A stretch of DNA of 64,000 nucleotides from Chryseobacterium sp. SC28 (GCF_003932955.1 NZ_QOVY01000003.1:1-64000); one strand, 5' to 3'; numbered from the stretch's first letter, positions 33,077 through 41,986 are shown. Program-made: numbers and translations. The notes: generated by a model not told the origin, from the sequence alone.

Positions 33077-34165
33077 TCAATTTTCCTCCGGCAAGTCTTC
33101 GTCTATGCCGTCTTGACCGGCGTGCATGGCTTTGGGACGAAGGCGGTTTGCGCGCAATTCCTGATATTCTTCTCTGTTTTTAAAAATCTCGATGGCGGTG
33201 AAAATGGCTTCTGAAAATGAAGTTTCGTCCGCGATATTTTTCCCCGCAATATCGTAAGCAACGCCGTGATCGGGCGAAGTTCTCACGAAAGGCAAGCCCG
33301 CAGTAAAGTTGACGCCGCATTCGTAAGCGATTGTTTTGAAGGGCGTGAGCCCTTGATCGTGATACATTGCCAAGACGGCGTCGAAAGCACAATATTTCTC
33401 CGGCTGGAAAAAACTATCGGCCGGATAAGGCCCGAAAGCCATGATGCCATCGCGGAACAAATCCTGAATCACGGGTTCAATGATTTCTATTTCTTCGCGG
33501 CCAATCACGCCGCCGTCGCCGGCGTGCGGATTGAGTCCCAAAACGGCGATTTTTGGTTTTTCTACGCAGAAATCTTCTCGGAGGGTGGTCACCAGTTGCT
33601 TGATTTGCTGTTTGATATTGTCTCCCGTAATGTGGCTGGCAACATCGGCAACGGGGATGTGGTGCGTGGAAACGGCGACTTTCAAAGTTTCGCTTACCAT
33701 AAACATAAGGGCTTTTTTGCCGGCTTTTTCTTCGAAATATCCCGTGTGGCCGGTGTGGGCAAAACCACATTTCATCATTTCGTCTTTGTTGATGGGCGCC
33801 GTGACGATCACATCGATATCTTTATTGAGCAAGGCTTCTGTCGCGGCGTTTAGCGAGTCGATGGCCATTTTGGTAGATTCTTCTGTGGGGATGCCAAATT
33901 CTATATTGCTGTTTTCCTTCGTGAGGTTTACCATATTGATTTTCCCACCTTGGGCTTCTTTGGCATCGTTGATGTAATGGAAATTGGTCTGAAGTTTAAA
34001 AACATTTTTCTGATAGGTAAAAAGTTTTCCGGAACCAAAGATGACGGGTGTAAAAAAGTCGGTGATGGTTTTATCTTTCAAAGATTTGAGGATGATCTCG
34101 GGACCGATGCCGTTGAAATCGCCGATGGAAATTCCTACTCGGATTTTGTGGTGTTTGGTGCGCAT
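33077..34165 (-). CDS. pdxA: 4-hydroxythreonine-4-phosphate dehydrogenase
   Basis: A 362-residue metal- and NAD-dependent enzyme of vitamin B6 synthesis. Typical stretches: ISIGDFNGIGPEIILKSL at the start, VTAPINKDEMMKCGFAHTGHTGYFEE (His pair), VLGLNPHAGDGGVIGREE (His-Asp metal site), MYHDQGLTPFKTIAYECGVNFTAGLPFVRTSPDHG. Length is slightly long for the family (about 330-360). pdxH lies 22 kb away; pdxJ is not in the window. A TAAATTTG box at 34204-34197 is its likely -7 element. Confidence 0.96.
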   Translation of the reverse strand: MRTKHHKIRVGISIGDFNGIGPEIILKSLKDKTITDFFTPVIFGSGKLFTYQKNVFKLQTNFHYINDAKEAQGGKINMVNLTKENSNIEFGIPTEESTKMAIDSLNAATEALLNKDIDVIVTAPINKDEMMKCGFAHTGHTGYFEEKAGKKALMFMVSETLKVAVSTHHIPVADVASHITGDNIKQQIKQLVTTLREDFCVEKPKIAVLGLNPHAGDGGVIGREEIEIIEPVIQDLFRDGIMAFGPYPADSFFQPEKYCAFDAVLAMYHDQGLTPFKTIAYECGVNFTAGLPFVRTSPDHGVAYDIAGKNIADETSFSEAIFTAIEIFKNREEYQELRANRLRPKAMHAGQDGIDEDLPEEN

Positions 34166-34270
34166 TTGTTTATCTTTGACATTGTTTATAGGTTTACAAA
34201 TTTACAAATTTTTGGGATAGTTTTTCTTTCGTTATTAAATGGGGATGGTTTCTGCGGATGACCAAGCCCA

Positions 34271-34345
34271 TAGCCCCGATTGCAGTGGAAATCCTTTTTC
34301 TTTTTTTTCGGAAAAAAAAGAAAAAGATTGCAACGGAAAGCGGGA
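34271..34345 (+). repeat. Dispersed hairpin repeat, copy 2 (subfamily A)
   Basis: GCCCCGATTGCAGTGGAAATCC, a pyrimidine run, TTCGGAA, then an A/G run, GATTGCAACGGAAAGCGGG. The two runs pair into a long stem (TTTTCTTTTTTTTC / GAAAAAAAAGAAAA). An open frame through it into ribE (from 34258) is not a gene start. Confidence 0.85.
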
Positions 34346-34380
34346 TCAAGCTTCTAAAAATTTTAAAATATTATCAGAGA

Positions 34381-34980
34381 ATGTTTACAGGAATCATTGA
34401 AGCGACCGGGAAAGTCGAGAAAATTGAAAGACGGGAAAGTAATATAGATTTTTGGCTGAGTGCGCCTTTTGCTGGCGAATTGGAAATCGACCAGAGCGTG
34501 GCTCACAATGGCTGTTGCCTTACGGTGGTGGAGGTGGTGAACCCTTTTTACAAAGTGACGGCGATCCACGAGACGCTGGCAAAGACGAATCTTGGTTGTT
34601 GGGATGTTGGGACGGAAGTGAATCTGGAGCGATGTTTGCGCTTCGAAGGGCGATTGGACGGGCATATCGTGCAAGGCCACGTGGACAAAACGGGCGTGGT
34701 GGATAGCATCGAAAATAGGAACGGGAGTTATTTCATTACCATTAAGTATGATGAATCGGCGGAATATACGACGGTTCCGCAAGGCTCTATTACGGTGAAC
34801 GGAATCAGCCTGACGGTGGCGGAGAGCGGTGCAGGGCAGTTTTCTGTGGCCATTATTCCTTATACTTGGGCGTTTACGAATATGAGAAATCTTGAGAAAG
34901 GCGATGTGGTGAATCTGGAATTTGACATTATCGGGAAGTATGTTGCCAAATTATTAAAAAAACAGAATGTCATTAAGTGA
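34381..34980 (+). CDS. ribE: Riboflavin synthase alpha chain
   Basis: A 199-residue enzyme that dismutates two 6,7-dimethyl-8-ribityllumazine molecules to riboflavin. The start at 34381 (MFTGIIEATGKVEKIE) is the universal MFTGIIE start; the frame upstream runs through a repeat and is not coding. Two lumazine-binding repeats are seen: NGCCLTVVEV with CLRFEGRLDGHIVQGHVD, and VNGISLTVAES. Its last 14 bases overlap the kinase gene, so the two are coupled. Confidence 0.96.
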   Translation: MFTGIIEATGKVEKIERRESNIDFWLSAPFAGELEIDQSVAHNGCCLTVVEVVNPFYKVTAIHETLAKTNLGCWDVGTEVNLERCLRFEGRLDGHIVQGHVDKTGVVDSIENRNGSYFITIKYDESAEYTTVPQGSITVNGISLTVAESGAGQFSVAIIPYTWAFTNMRNLEKGDVVNLEFDIIGKYVAKLLKKQNVIK

Positions 34981-36421
34981 TTATAAAGGTTACCAACTGA
35001 GGAACCGGGTTTTTGCGGGTTTTCTTACGATTTGTATCTTGAGTGTGGTGACTTCGGCGGCTCTGTCTTTTGTGATTCTGCGAGACAATGCCAAGAAGCA
35101 GAGCAAAACCGATATGCAGAATAAAACCGAGGCGCTGATGGCTTCGCTGGATTATGCACTTAGCCATTCTCAGGTTCAGACGTATGATATTCCCAAGGTG
35201 TTGGGAAATAAAATTTATGAAATTGCGGACATCAACAAGCACGACATTATTATTTATGACCTGAAAGGTAACTATCTGCTATCCAACAAAGACCCCAATC
35301 TTGTGGAGCAAAAAAAGATGCCTGCCAAGGTTCTGAAAGAAATCCGGAAAAACGGAAAAAAGTACGATGAAAAATCCTACGACGAAAAATTGGGCGCCAG
35401 CATCATCTCGTCGTATATGGTTCTGAAAAATAATATGTTGGAAGATATTGCGTACATCTACTTTCCGTACTATCATAATGAGAGTGCTTATATGAGCGTC
35501 TTCCGGAATTATTTTGGCTACATTATCGGCGTCAACGTTTTGATTATTCTTTTTAGTATTTGGCTCAGCTGGATTATTTCCAACAACCTGACAGACGCCA
35601 TTACCCGATTTACATCGATGATCAGCAGCATCAATCTGTTTGATAAAAATCTAAAACCTATCAAATATTATAAAAACGATGAACTCAATGCGCTGGTGAA
35701 AGCTTATAACAAGATGATCGCCGAGATCGCCGACCAGCGCGAACGATTGAGCTACATCGAGAAGCAATCTGCGTGGCAAGAAATGGCGAAGCAGGTGGCA
35801 CACGAAGTCAAAAACCCGCTGACGCCGATGAAACTGATGATGCAGAATTTTGAGCGGAAATTTGACCCCAACGATCCCCACATTAGCAATAAAGTTAAAA
35901 ATCTCAGCGAGATCATCATCGGTCAAATCGATGTGATCAATAGGGTGGCGAATGCCTTTTCCGAATTTGCGCAGCTGCCGCAAAAAAATGATGTCGAAAT
36001 CTGTCTGAACACCGAAGTAAGAAATGCACTATTAATCTTCAGCGACGAGAATATCTTTGTCCACGCCAACCAGGAAGATATCCGGATGAGGATCGACAAG
36101 GATTATCTCACGAGAATCATTACCAACCTCGTAAACAATGCCAGCCAAGCAAAATCCGGCGAAAGAAAATCTCTCATCAATGTAGATCTGGAAAAAATCG
36201 AAAAGCGGATCAAAATAACGGTTCAAGACAATGGAGTAGGGATCCCCGCCGATAAGCTGGACAAAATATTCGATCCCAATTTCACCTCCAAAAACAGCGG
36301 TATGGGCATCGGCCTGACAATGGTAAAAAGAATGGTAGAAGATTATAACGGTACGATTACGGTGGTTTCTGAGCTCGATAAAGGCGCTACTTTTACGATT
36401 TCGATGCCGTGCAACCTTTAA
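34967..36421 (+). CDS. Sensor histidine kinase, NtrY-like, without a nearby response regulator
   Basis: A 484-residue inner-membrane kinase. A first membrane helix (about residues 14-36), an extracytoplasmic sensor domain (residues 37-180), a second helix (about 183-203), and a HAMP-like linker (SNNLTDAITRFTSMISSIN) precede the kinase core. The phosphorylated His is in AHEVKNPLTPMKLMMQ near residue 279. The ATP-binding part shows NLVNNASQAK (N box), DNGVGIPADKLDKIFDPNF (G1) and GMGIGLTMVKRMVE (G2). The H-box and long linker are as in NtrY. No response regulator is encoded in the window. It overlaps ribE by 14 bases. Confidence 0.92.
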   Translation: MSLSDYKGYQLRNRVFAGFLTICILSVVTSAALSFVILRDNAKKQSKTDMQNKTEALMASLDYALSHSQVQTYDIPKVLGNKIYEIADINKHDIIIYDLKGNYLLSNKDPNLVEQKKMPAKVLKEIRKNGKKYDEKSYDEKLGASIISSYMVLKNNMLEDIAYIYFPYYHNESAYMSVFRNYFGYIIGVNVLIILFSIWLSWIISNNLTDAITRFTSMISSINLFDKNLKPIKYYKNDELNALVKAYNKMIAEIADQRERLSYIEKQSAWQEMAKQVAHEVKNPLTPMKLMMQNFERKFDPNDPHISNKVKNLSEIIIGQIDVINRVANAFSEFAQLPQKNDVEICLNTEVRNALLIFSDENIFVHANQEDIRMRIDKDYLTRIITNLVNNASQAKSGERKSLINVDLEKIEKRIKITVQDNGVGIPADKLDKIFDPNFTSKNSGMGIGLTMVKRMVEDYNGTITVVSELDKGATFTISMPCNL

Positions 36422-36458
36422 ATTTTTTGATGAGGCGGTCGATCGGGGTTTCACAATA

Positions 36459-37163
36459 ATGAAAGATTTCAACTTCAAAAAATTCGCTGTCAAACAAGCG
36501 CCATCGGTCTTCCGAGTGGGAACAGATGCTGTTCTGCTGGGCGCTTTGGCAAGCGTTTCCGGAGCTCAGCATATTTTGGAAGTCGGATCCGGCACGGGCA
36601 TTATTTCTTTGATGTTAGCCCAAAGAAATCCAAATGCGACGATCTTGGCGATAGACATCAATTCGCATGCTGTGGATCTTTCTGAAATCAATTTCTCCAA
36701 TGCGCCATTCTCGCGAAGAATGAAAGCTGAATTACAAGATTTCAAAACGTTCGAAACAGAACAAAAGTTTGATCTTATCATTTCCAATCCGCCTTATTTC
36801 GAAATTAATGCTTCCGGGAAAGATATTCTTGCAAGACAGAGATTGGAATTAAATTTTTCTGGTTTAATTAACAAGGCAAGTCAATTACTTTCGGAAAAAG
36901 GACTTTTCACAGTCATCATTCCCCTGGATTCTGAAAAAGAATTCACCGAAAATTGCTTTGAGCTGAAGCTATTTCTTCAAAGAAAAGTCAGCATCAAAGG
37001 CATCAAAACCGCGGAGCCGAAACGTGTTGTTTTGGAATATGCATTGGTGAAATCGGAACCAAAAATCGAGAACTTTGTGATAGAGAAATCACCCAGAGTG
37101 TATTCTGATGAATATTTGGAATTGACAAAAGATTTTCATCTTTTCCACAAAAAACCGCTATGA
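36459..37163 (+). CDS. tRNA1(Val) (adenine(37)-N6)-methyltransferase, TrmN6-like
   Basis: A 234-residue class I methyltransferase of the YfiC/TrmN6 group, methylating adenine 37 of a valine tRNA. F-K-x-F-x-V-K-Q opens the protein, then APSVFRVGTDAVLLGA (typical of the family), SAM-binding motif I ILEVGSGTGIISLML, and the amino-methylating motif NPPYF near residues 110-114. Substrate assignment follows the family and is not proven here. Confidence 0.9.
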   Translation: MKDFNFKKFAVKQAPSVFRVGTDAVLLGALASVSGAQHILEVGSGTGIISLMLAQRNPNATILAIDINSHAVDLSEINFSNAPFSRRMKAELQDFKTFETEQKFDLIISNPPYFEINASGKDILARQRLELNFSGLINKASQLLSEKGLFTVIIPLDSEKEFTENCFELKLFLQRKVSIKGIKTAEPKRVVLEYALVKSEPKIENFVIEKSPRVYSDEYLELTKDFHLFHKKPL

Positions 37164-37230
37164 AATTTTCCGAAAGATTCTATTGCTAAAAAAACATCAA
37201 AATTGATATCAAACATCCAATTTCTAAAGA

Positions 37231-37941
37231 TTATTCAAAAAGTTCCGCCGTATCCAAAACCGAGACCTTGCCATTTTCGCAACGGATGGCTTCGCCGGGA
37301 AAGTTTTGAATCATATGATAATCGTGGGTTGCCATCACTACGGCGCAATGGTTTTCTTCCGAAAGATTTTTTAGAAGCGTCATAATATCGTTTGAGGTCT
37401 CCGGATCCAGATTTCCCGTCGGCTCATCCGCAAGGATTAATTCCGGATGATTCAAAAGCGCTCTTGCAATCGCAGCACGCTGCTGCTCGCCGCCGGACAG
37501 CTGGTGCGGCATTTTGTGTTTTTTGGTTTTCATCCCCACGCTCGAGAGAACTTCGTCTATCCGTTCTTCCATTTTCTGTTTGTCTGTCCAGCCGGTGGCT
37601 TCCAAAACGAAAAGCAGATTTTTTTCTATATTGCGGTCGGGCAGCAGTTGAAAGTCTTGGAAAACGATTCCCAATTTTCGTCTCAGGTTGGGAACATCAG
37701 ATTGTTTTAATTTTGTCAAATCGAAGCCGGCAACCTGGCCGCTACCGCCTTGCAAAGGGAGTTGTCCGTAGAGAACTTTCAGAAGAGAGCTCTTTCCGGA
37801 GCCCGTTTTCCCGATGAGGTAGCAGAATTTTCCTTTTTTGATATGAAGATCCACGTCATTAAGGACGGTGAAGTTTTTCTGAACAATTTTTGCGTCGTTT
37901 AGATCTATAATGCTAACTCCCGGCTCATTTCTGTGTGGCAT
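37231..37941 (-). CDS. ftsE: FtsE-like cell division ABC ATPase
   Basis: A 236-residue ABC ATPase of the FtsE/LolD group. FtsE works with the membrane protein FtsX to control peptidoglycan hydrolysis at division. Walker A GKTGSGKSS near residues 43-51, VFQDFQLLPDRNIEKN (Q loop; 'FQDFQLLPDRNVxxN' is characteristic of FtsE), signature LSGGEQQRAAIARAL, and Walker B ILADEPTGNLDP are intact. No ftsX is adjacent, so the assignment rests on the Q-loop sequence. Confidence 0.85.
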   Translation of the reverse strand: MPHRNEPGVSIIDLNDAKIVQKNFTVLNDVDLHIKKGKFCYLIGKTGSGKSSLLKVLYGQLPLQGGSGQVAGFDLTKLKQSDVPNLRRKLGIVFQDFQLLPDRNIEKNLLFVLEATGWTDKQKMEERIDEVLSSVGMKTKKHKMPHQLSGGEQQRAAIARALLNHPELILADEPTGNLDPETSNDIMTLLKNLSEENHCAVVMATHDYHMIQNFPGEAIRCENGKVSVLDTAELFE

Positions 37942-38082
37942 AATGATGATAATTGATAGTGATAATTGATCAGTGATAAGATTGCTTGTCGACTTCGTGG
38001 CATAATCGTCATACAGCGTTTAATCCATCCAAAAATAATAAAAACATCTTGTAGGGCATCAATTTTTGGGAAATTTTAACAA

Positions 38083-38118
38083 CAAAAAAATGTCTGAACA
38101 CACGTCCAGACATTCTTT
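38083..38118 (-). terminator. Terminator after rpmH
   Basis: An 8-base stem (AATGTCTG / CAGACATT), loop about 10 bases, followed on the minus strand by a T run. It lies 22 bases downstream of the rpmH stop. Confidence 0.85.
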
Positions 38119-38139
38119 TTATATGATAATTTTTCGAAA

Positions 38140-38298
38140 TTATCTCTTAGCGCGCTGTGCGCTAACAGTTAAACTCTTTCTGCCTTTAGCTCTTCTAGCG
38201 GCCAACACTCGTCTGCCGTTTGGGGTGGACATTCTTTCGCGGAAACCGTGTTTGTTTCTTCTTTTTCTCTCAGATGGTTGGAACGTTCTTTTGCTCAT
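38140..38298 (-). CDS. rpmH: 50S ribosomal protein L34
   Basis: A 52-residue, highly basic protein, too short for many gene-finding cut-offs. It starts [20 protein letters not shown] and has the conserved [20 protein letters not shown] core of L34, ending SAQRAKR. A strong promoter and terminator frame it, so it is expressed alone. rnpA and dnaA, its neighbours in many bacteria, are not here. Confidence 0.97.
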   Translation of the reverse strand: MSKRTFQPSERKRRNKHGFRERMSTPNGRRVLAARRAKGRKSLTVSAQRAKR

Positions 38299-38342
38299 CG
38301 CCGGTATATTTAGTTCGTAATTACTGTTAAATTTTCAGATTG

Positions 38343-38372
38343 CAAATATACAGCTTTTATTTTGTGCTACAA
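38343..38372 (-). promoter_or_regulatory. rpmH promoter
   Basis: On the minus strand: TTG (38372-38370), 19-base spacer, TATATTTG (38350-38343). It is one of the best consensus matches in the window, 44 bases before the ATG. Confidence 0.8.
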
Positions 38373-38470
38373 CTTTTTTATAACAATTTTCAGTTATCAT
38401 CTCTAAAATAATTTAGCGGATCGATTAAAATAAATATTTTCCCTATTTTCTTAAAGTCTATCATTATCCT

Positions 38471-38478
38471 TAGATTTG
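38471..38478 (+). promoter_or_regulatory. -7 promoter box (TAGATTTG) before the DUF1648 gene
   Basis: A perfect TAnnTTTG box 24 bases upstream of the ATG at 38503. It overlaps the TTG of a possible longer start at 38476, arguing for the shorter protein. Confidence 0.5.
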
Positions 38479-38502
38479 TGTCAGAAAAATGAAGCTAAAC
38501 TA

Positions 38503-38985
38503 ATGAAAAGCATTTCCACTTTTTCAAATACAATTTCCGGCTTAATCTTGATTTTCATCTGGATTTTTACAATTATAAATTTTCAAAAGTTGCCGGAAAT
38601 CATTCCAACTCATTTTAACTTCAGTGGCAAACCCGATGGTTTTGGAAGCAAAAATTCACTTTGGTTTTTGCTTGCGGTTGCAACGGCCTGTTTTGCATTG
38701 ATGCTGTATCTTTCCAAAAATCCGAGTTCTCCATTACTCAATATCCCTACGAACCTAAAGGAAAATCCCAAAATCGGAAGATTGGTTGTCAATATTTTGA
38801 ATTTTATTTTGATGCTGATGTTTGCAGATATCAACTACGAAAGTATTGCGATCGCATTAGGCAAATCAAAAGAATCAATTTCGGCAATTGGTTATTTGGG
38901 AGGCTCACTTTTGATTTTTATCATTGGAATGATGATTTATTCCGTCTCAATTTCTAATTCTCAAACCCGCAAGGATTCCCGATGA
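38503..38985 (+). CDS. DUF1648 family membrane protein
   Basis: A 160-residue protein with four predicted membrane helices. The region after the first helix, LPEIIPTHFNFSGKPDGFGSK, is the DUF1648 signature (I-P-x-H-[FW]-N-x-x-G-x-[PA]-D). The family is found in SdpI-like immunity and sensor proteins of Firmicutes and in many Bacteroidota; the role here is unknown. Its stop overlaps the start of kdtA by 4 bases (ATGA), so they are co-translated. Confidence 0.82.
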   Translation: MKSISTFSNTISGLILIFIWIFTIINFQKLPEIIPTHFNFSGKPDGFGSKNSLWFLLAVATACFALMLYLSKNPSSPLLNIPTNLKENPKIGRLVVNILNFILMLMFADINYESIAIALGKSKESISAIGYLGGSLLIFIIGMMIYSVSISNSQTRKDSR

Positions 38986-40241
38986 AATCTCTGTACAATC
39001 TTTTCGTCCGCCTGATGATTTTCGGAATGAAGGTCTATTCAATCTTCGATGCCAAAACCAAAAAAGGAATCCGAGGCAGAAAGCTATCTCTGGACATTGT
39101 GAAAAACGCTTTTTCACCAGAAGATAAAGTCCTGTGGATGCACGCTTCCAGCCTGGGCGAGTACGAGCAAGGTTTACCAGTTCTCGAAAAATTAAAAGAA
39201 CAATTCCAAGATTATAAGGTTCTAATCACATTTTTCTCGCCATCAGGTTATGAAAATGTGAAGAAGAAAAAGCATGTCGCCGATGCGATTTGTTATCTGC
39301 CTTTCGATAAAAAGAAAGATATTCAGGAATTTGTTTTTAGCTTCGACTGCGAGATTTTCTTCACGGTAAAATATGATTACTGGTACAATCTTCTGAGCGA
39401 ACTAAAAAATCGAGGAACAAAGATTTATGTGATTTCTGCCTTGTTTTATGAGCATCAGATTTTCTTTGAGAGCTACGGCAAATGGTTTGTGAAGCAACTG
39501 AAAAATAACGTCGATTGGTTTTTTCATCAGACCATCAAATCTTCTGCTTTGGCAAAAAATATTGGATTGATAAACTCCTCCGTTTCCGGCGACACGAGAT
39601 TTGACCGCGTGAAACAGTTTCTACAAAGAGACAATCACCTCGATTTTATAGAAGAGTTTAAAGGCGATCAGAAACTAATCGTTTTCGGAAGTTCTTGGCA
39701 AAGCGAGGAAGATATTGCCCAACTTTTGGTCAAAAAACTTCCCGAAACCAAATTTGCCATCGCGCCGCACGATTTGCACCGCGTTGCGCATCTACAGAAA
39801 TTATTTCCAAACGCCATTTTGTACAGTTCGCTTTCCAATTCTGAAGCACTTCAAACTTCCAATTGTCAAATTTTAATCATCGACAGCATCGGAAAGCTTT
39901 CCAAATTATATTCTTACGCAGATTTGGCGGTTGTCGGCGGCGGTTTTCATTCGGCGGGTTTGCACAATATTTTGGAAGCGGCCGTTTACTCGGTTCCGGT
40001 CATTTTCGGAAGTCATTACAAGCAAAATCCCGAAGCCGAAAATTTGATTGCGGCAAAGGGCGGCAAATGTTTCGACGATTTTGTGACGGCGGCAACCTTC
40101 ATCGAGGAAATGATGAAGCAAGATCTGGCCACGCAAGATGGCGAAGTTTCTTATCTGAAAGAAATGGCGAACAATGCCGGCGAATTCGTGCGTTCTCAGC
40201 CGAATGCCACAGAAATTATTTTGAAGAAAATCTTATCGTAA
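38982..40241 (+). CDS. waaA: 3-deoxy-D-manno-octulosonic acid transferase
   Basis: A 419-residue GT30 glycosyltransferase (also called KdtA) that attaches Kdo to lipid A precursor at the inner membrane, so the organism makes a lipopolysaccharide with Kdo. The N-terminal anchor helix (YNLFVRLMIFGMKVYSIF) and ASSLGEYEQGLPVLEKLK (catalytic Glu in G-E) are present, as are SGDTRFDRV, FGSSWQSEEDI and VGGGFHSAGLHNILEAAVYSVPVIFG. Length is normal. Its end overlaps the convergent gene by 9 bases. Confidence 0.95.
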   Translation: MKSLYNLFVRLMIFGMKVYSIFDAKTKKGIRGRKLSLDIVKNAFSPEDKVLWMHASSLGEYEQGLPVLEKLKEQFQDYKVLITFFSPSGYENVKKKKHVADAICYLPFDKKKDIQEFVFSFDCEIFFTVKYDYWYNLLSELKNRGTKIYVISALFYEHQIFFESYGKWFVKQLKNNVDWFFHQTIKSSALAKNIGLINSSVSGDTRFDRVKQFLQRDNHLDFIEEFKGDQKLIVFGSSWQSEEDIAQLLVKKLPETKFAIAPHDLHRVAHLQKLFPNAILYSSLSNSEALQTSNCQILIIDSIGKLSKLYSYADLAVVGGGFHSAGLHNILEAAVYSVPVIFGSHYKQNPEAENLIAAKGGKCFDDFVTAATFIEEMMKQDLATQDGEVSYLKEMANNAGEFVRSQPNATEIILKKILS

Positions 40242-40859
40242 AAAACCTTGGCTTTTAATTTTTTTCACGATGAGTTCCAGATGATCGGGAATGTTTTCGC
40301 ATTTCAACCAGTTGAAATCCAATCCGTTATTGATGCAGATTTTTTCAAGATATAGATTTTCGTGGATTTGGAAATCGATATCAGCCAAAAGTTCGTCAAA
40401 TTCCATCCAATAATCTTCGTCCAGTTTTTTGATAGAAATCAAGGCTTTGAAGATTTTATTGATGAGATAGATGTAGAGTTTGTAAACGTTGTCGAATCTT
40501 TCAAATGATAATTGATAGTTATGCTCCAAAATTTTGTTGATCAAAAATAAGTTCAAATAAACGTCACCAAATTTATCGGTTGTAACCTTCACGTGCTCTG
40601 TTATTTCGCCGCTGCTGCTCCTTATGAGCATTAGAAAATATTTTTGATTGGCAATATATTTGCAAGCATAGGCGACATTTTTAATGATGTTTTCTTCCAT
40701 TGCATTTCGTTTTTCGTCGACGGTTTCCGGATCGATGAGTTCGAAATAAAGTTTCTTAGAGAGCAATCTGTCTTTTTTCAGCAATCGGAAGATCAATTTA
40801 TCTTTTTCCGCGGGAGAAAACTCGCTCAGAGCCCGCTTGAATTCTTTTGAATATTCCAT
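40233..40859 (-). CDS. Conserved hypothetical protein, helical
   Basis: A 208-residue, mostly helical, Lys- and Leu-rich cytoplasmic protein without a signal peptide or membrane helix. The start EFKRALSEFSPAEKDKLIFRLLKKD and the end DFQIHENLYLEKICINNGLDFNWLKCEN are reminiscent of proteins conserved in Flavobacteria; I do not know a function. Its start codon overlaps the stop of the upstream GT2 gene (TAATG), so both are made from one mRNA. Confidence 0.72.
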   Translation of the reverse strand: MEYSKEFKRALSEFSPAEKDKLIFRLLKKDRLLSKKLYFELIDPETVDEKRNAMEENIIKNVAYACKYIANQKYFLMLIRSSSGEITEHVKVTTDKFGDVYLNLFLINKILEHNYQLSFERFDNVYKLYIYLINKIFKALISIKKLDEDYWMEFDELLADIDFQIHENLYLEKICINNGLDFNWLKCENIPDHLELIVKKIKSQGFLR

Positions 40860-41611
40860 TAATTAAAGATTTTTGAATATTTGATAAAACCGTTCAATGC
40901 CCAATTCGCCGTGTAATACAGAGATTTGAGGGTAGAAAATTTCATATAATTTTTGTAAACCAAATATTGGTCTTTCATCACGTCTGATTTTTTTCGGGAG
41001 ACGCTGTTGGGCAGCATTCTGTATCTGGACAAAGTTTTTTTCAAGGGTTTTCCTTGCGGGATTTTCTTCAAAAGTTCCAGCCACATCACGTGGTCTTCGC
41101 GTTTGGTGCCTTCGGGGAAGTAGAATTTTCCAACTCTTTTGGAGTCATACATCGAGGCTAAGAGTGATAATCTGCAGGTTTTCAGAAGATTATTAAAATC
41201 CACAACCGTATCTGCTTCGAAATCTCCTAAAATCGGATTCAGATTTTCATCGCAGCGGGAATAGGTGGAGTAGGCCAACTCGGCATTTTCAGATTTCATA
41301 AAAGCGATCATTTCTTCGAGGAAATTGGGTTCCCAAAAATCGTCGGCGTCCAGAAAAGTGATGAATCTTCCGGTTGCATTTTCGAGAGAAATGTTCCTGG
41401 CGTGTCCTGCGCCGCCATTTTTTTTAGTTTTAAATACCTTGATTCTTGGGTCGTTTTGCTGTCTCAGAATTTCTATGGAATTGTCGGTTGAGCAATCATC
41501 GGTAATCAGCCATTCCCAGTCCTCAAAAGTTTGTTTGAGGACAGAAGCAATCGTTTCTTTCAAATATTTTGAAGAATTGTAGCTTGGCGTGATGATTGAG
41601 ACTTCCGGCAA
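40859..41611 (-). CDS. GT2-family glycosyltransferase
   Basis: A 250-residue inverting glycosyltransferase of GT-A fold. VSIITPSYNSSKYLKETIASVLKQ is the classic nucleotide-binding start, LITDDCSTDNS follows, and the metal-binding DxD is LDADDFW near residues 90-96. The end carries a positively charged and aromatic tail that may contact the membrane. Its likely job is adding sugar to lipopolysaccharide core, since waaA is convergent nearby; the acceptor is not known. Confidence 0.9.
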   Translation of the reverse strand: MPEVSIITPSYNSSKYLKETIASVLKQTFEDWEWLITDDCSTDNSIEILRQQNDPRIKVFKTKKNGGAGHARNISLENATGRFITFLDADDFWEPNFLEEMIAFMKSENAELAYSTYSRCDENLNPILGDFEADTVVDFNNLLKTCRLSLLASMYDSKRVGKFYFPEGTKREDHVMWLELLKKIPQGKPLKKTLSRYRMLPNSVSRKKSDVMKDQYLVYKNYMKFSTLKSLYYTANWALNGFIKYSKIFN

Positions 41612-41789
41612 TGGGGATTTTTTACAAAGATAAAAATATAGACTTTAAGATAATAGATGAAAGATAAAAGACTTTGTGATGATGAAGGCACTTCGACTCC
41701 GCTCCGTGTTACAAGTCTAATACGGACTGCTATTTTACGATTTCAAATGTTGTGGTAGATGGCAAATATTGATTTGAAGCTCGGAATAT

Positions 41790-41870
41790 GCGCCCCGGCC
41801 TGAGTGGAGCTCTTTTTATTTTTTCTTTGGAAAAATAAAAAAGCGGGAACGGAGGACGGATAAAGGCGCC
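41790..41870 (+). repeat. Dispersed hairpin repeat, copy 3 (subfamily B)
   Basis: GCGCCCCGGCCTGAGTGGAG, then CTCTTTTTATTTTTTC, TTTGG, AAAAATAAAAAAGCGGG, AACGGAGGACGGATAAAGGC. Its reverse complement matches copy 4 (56531-56612) almost base for base. Confidence 0.85.
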
Positions 41871-41914
41871 CAAATAATTGTTATTGTTGAAAAGTGAATG
41901 CGAAAAATTAAAAA

Positions 41915-41944
41915 TTGTCCATTTCTTTCAAAATCTTAACTTTG
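41915..41944 (+). promoter_or_regulatory. leuS promoter
   Basis: TTG (41915-41917), 19-base spacer, TAACTTTG (41937-41944): a full Bacteroidota promoter match, 42 bases before the ATG. Confidence 0.8.
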
Positions 41945-41986
41945 TGACTCTAAAAAATTATTCATTATTAATTCTTAGTTCATAGA

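Larger units (their letters stand above)
41612..41986. other. Intergenic region with repeats and the leuS promoter
   Basis: 375 bases. It holds a degenerate AGATAAT/AGATGAA patch (about 41645-41672), a CACTTCGACTCCGCTC sequence at 41690-41705 of a kind widely dispersed in Flavobacteria, hairpin repeat copy 3 (41790-41870) and the leuS promoter. Confidence 0.6.

Noticed and set aside
34258-34380. N-terminal extension of ribE
   Set aside because: It translates the hairpin repeat; riboflavin synthase starts MFTGIIE at 34381.
38140-38372. Replication origin next to rpmH
   Set aside because: No dnaA, rnpA or DnaA-box cluster is near; rpmH alone does not mark the origin.
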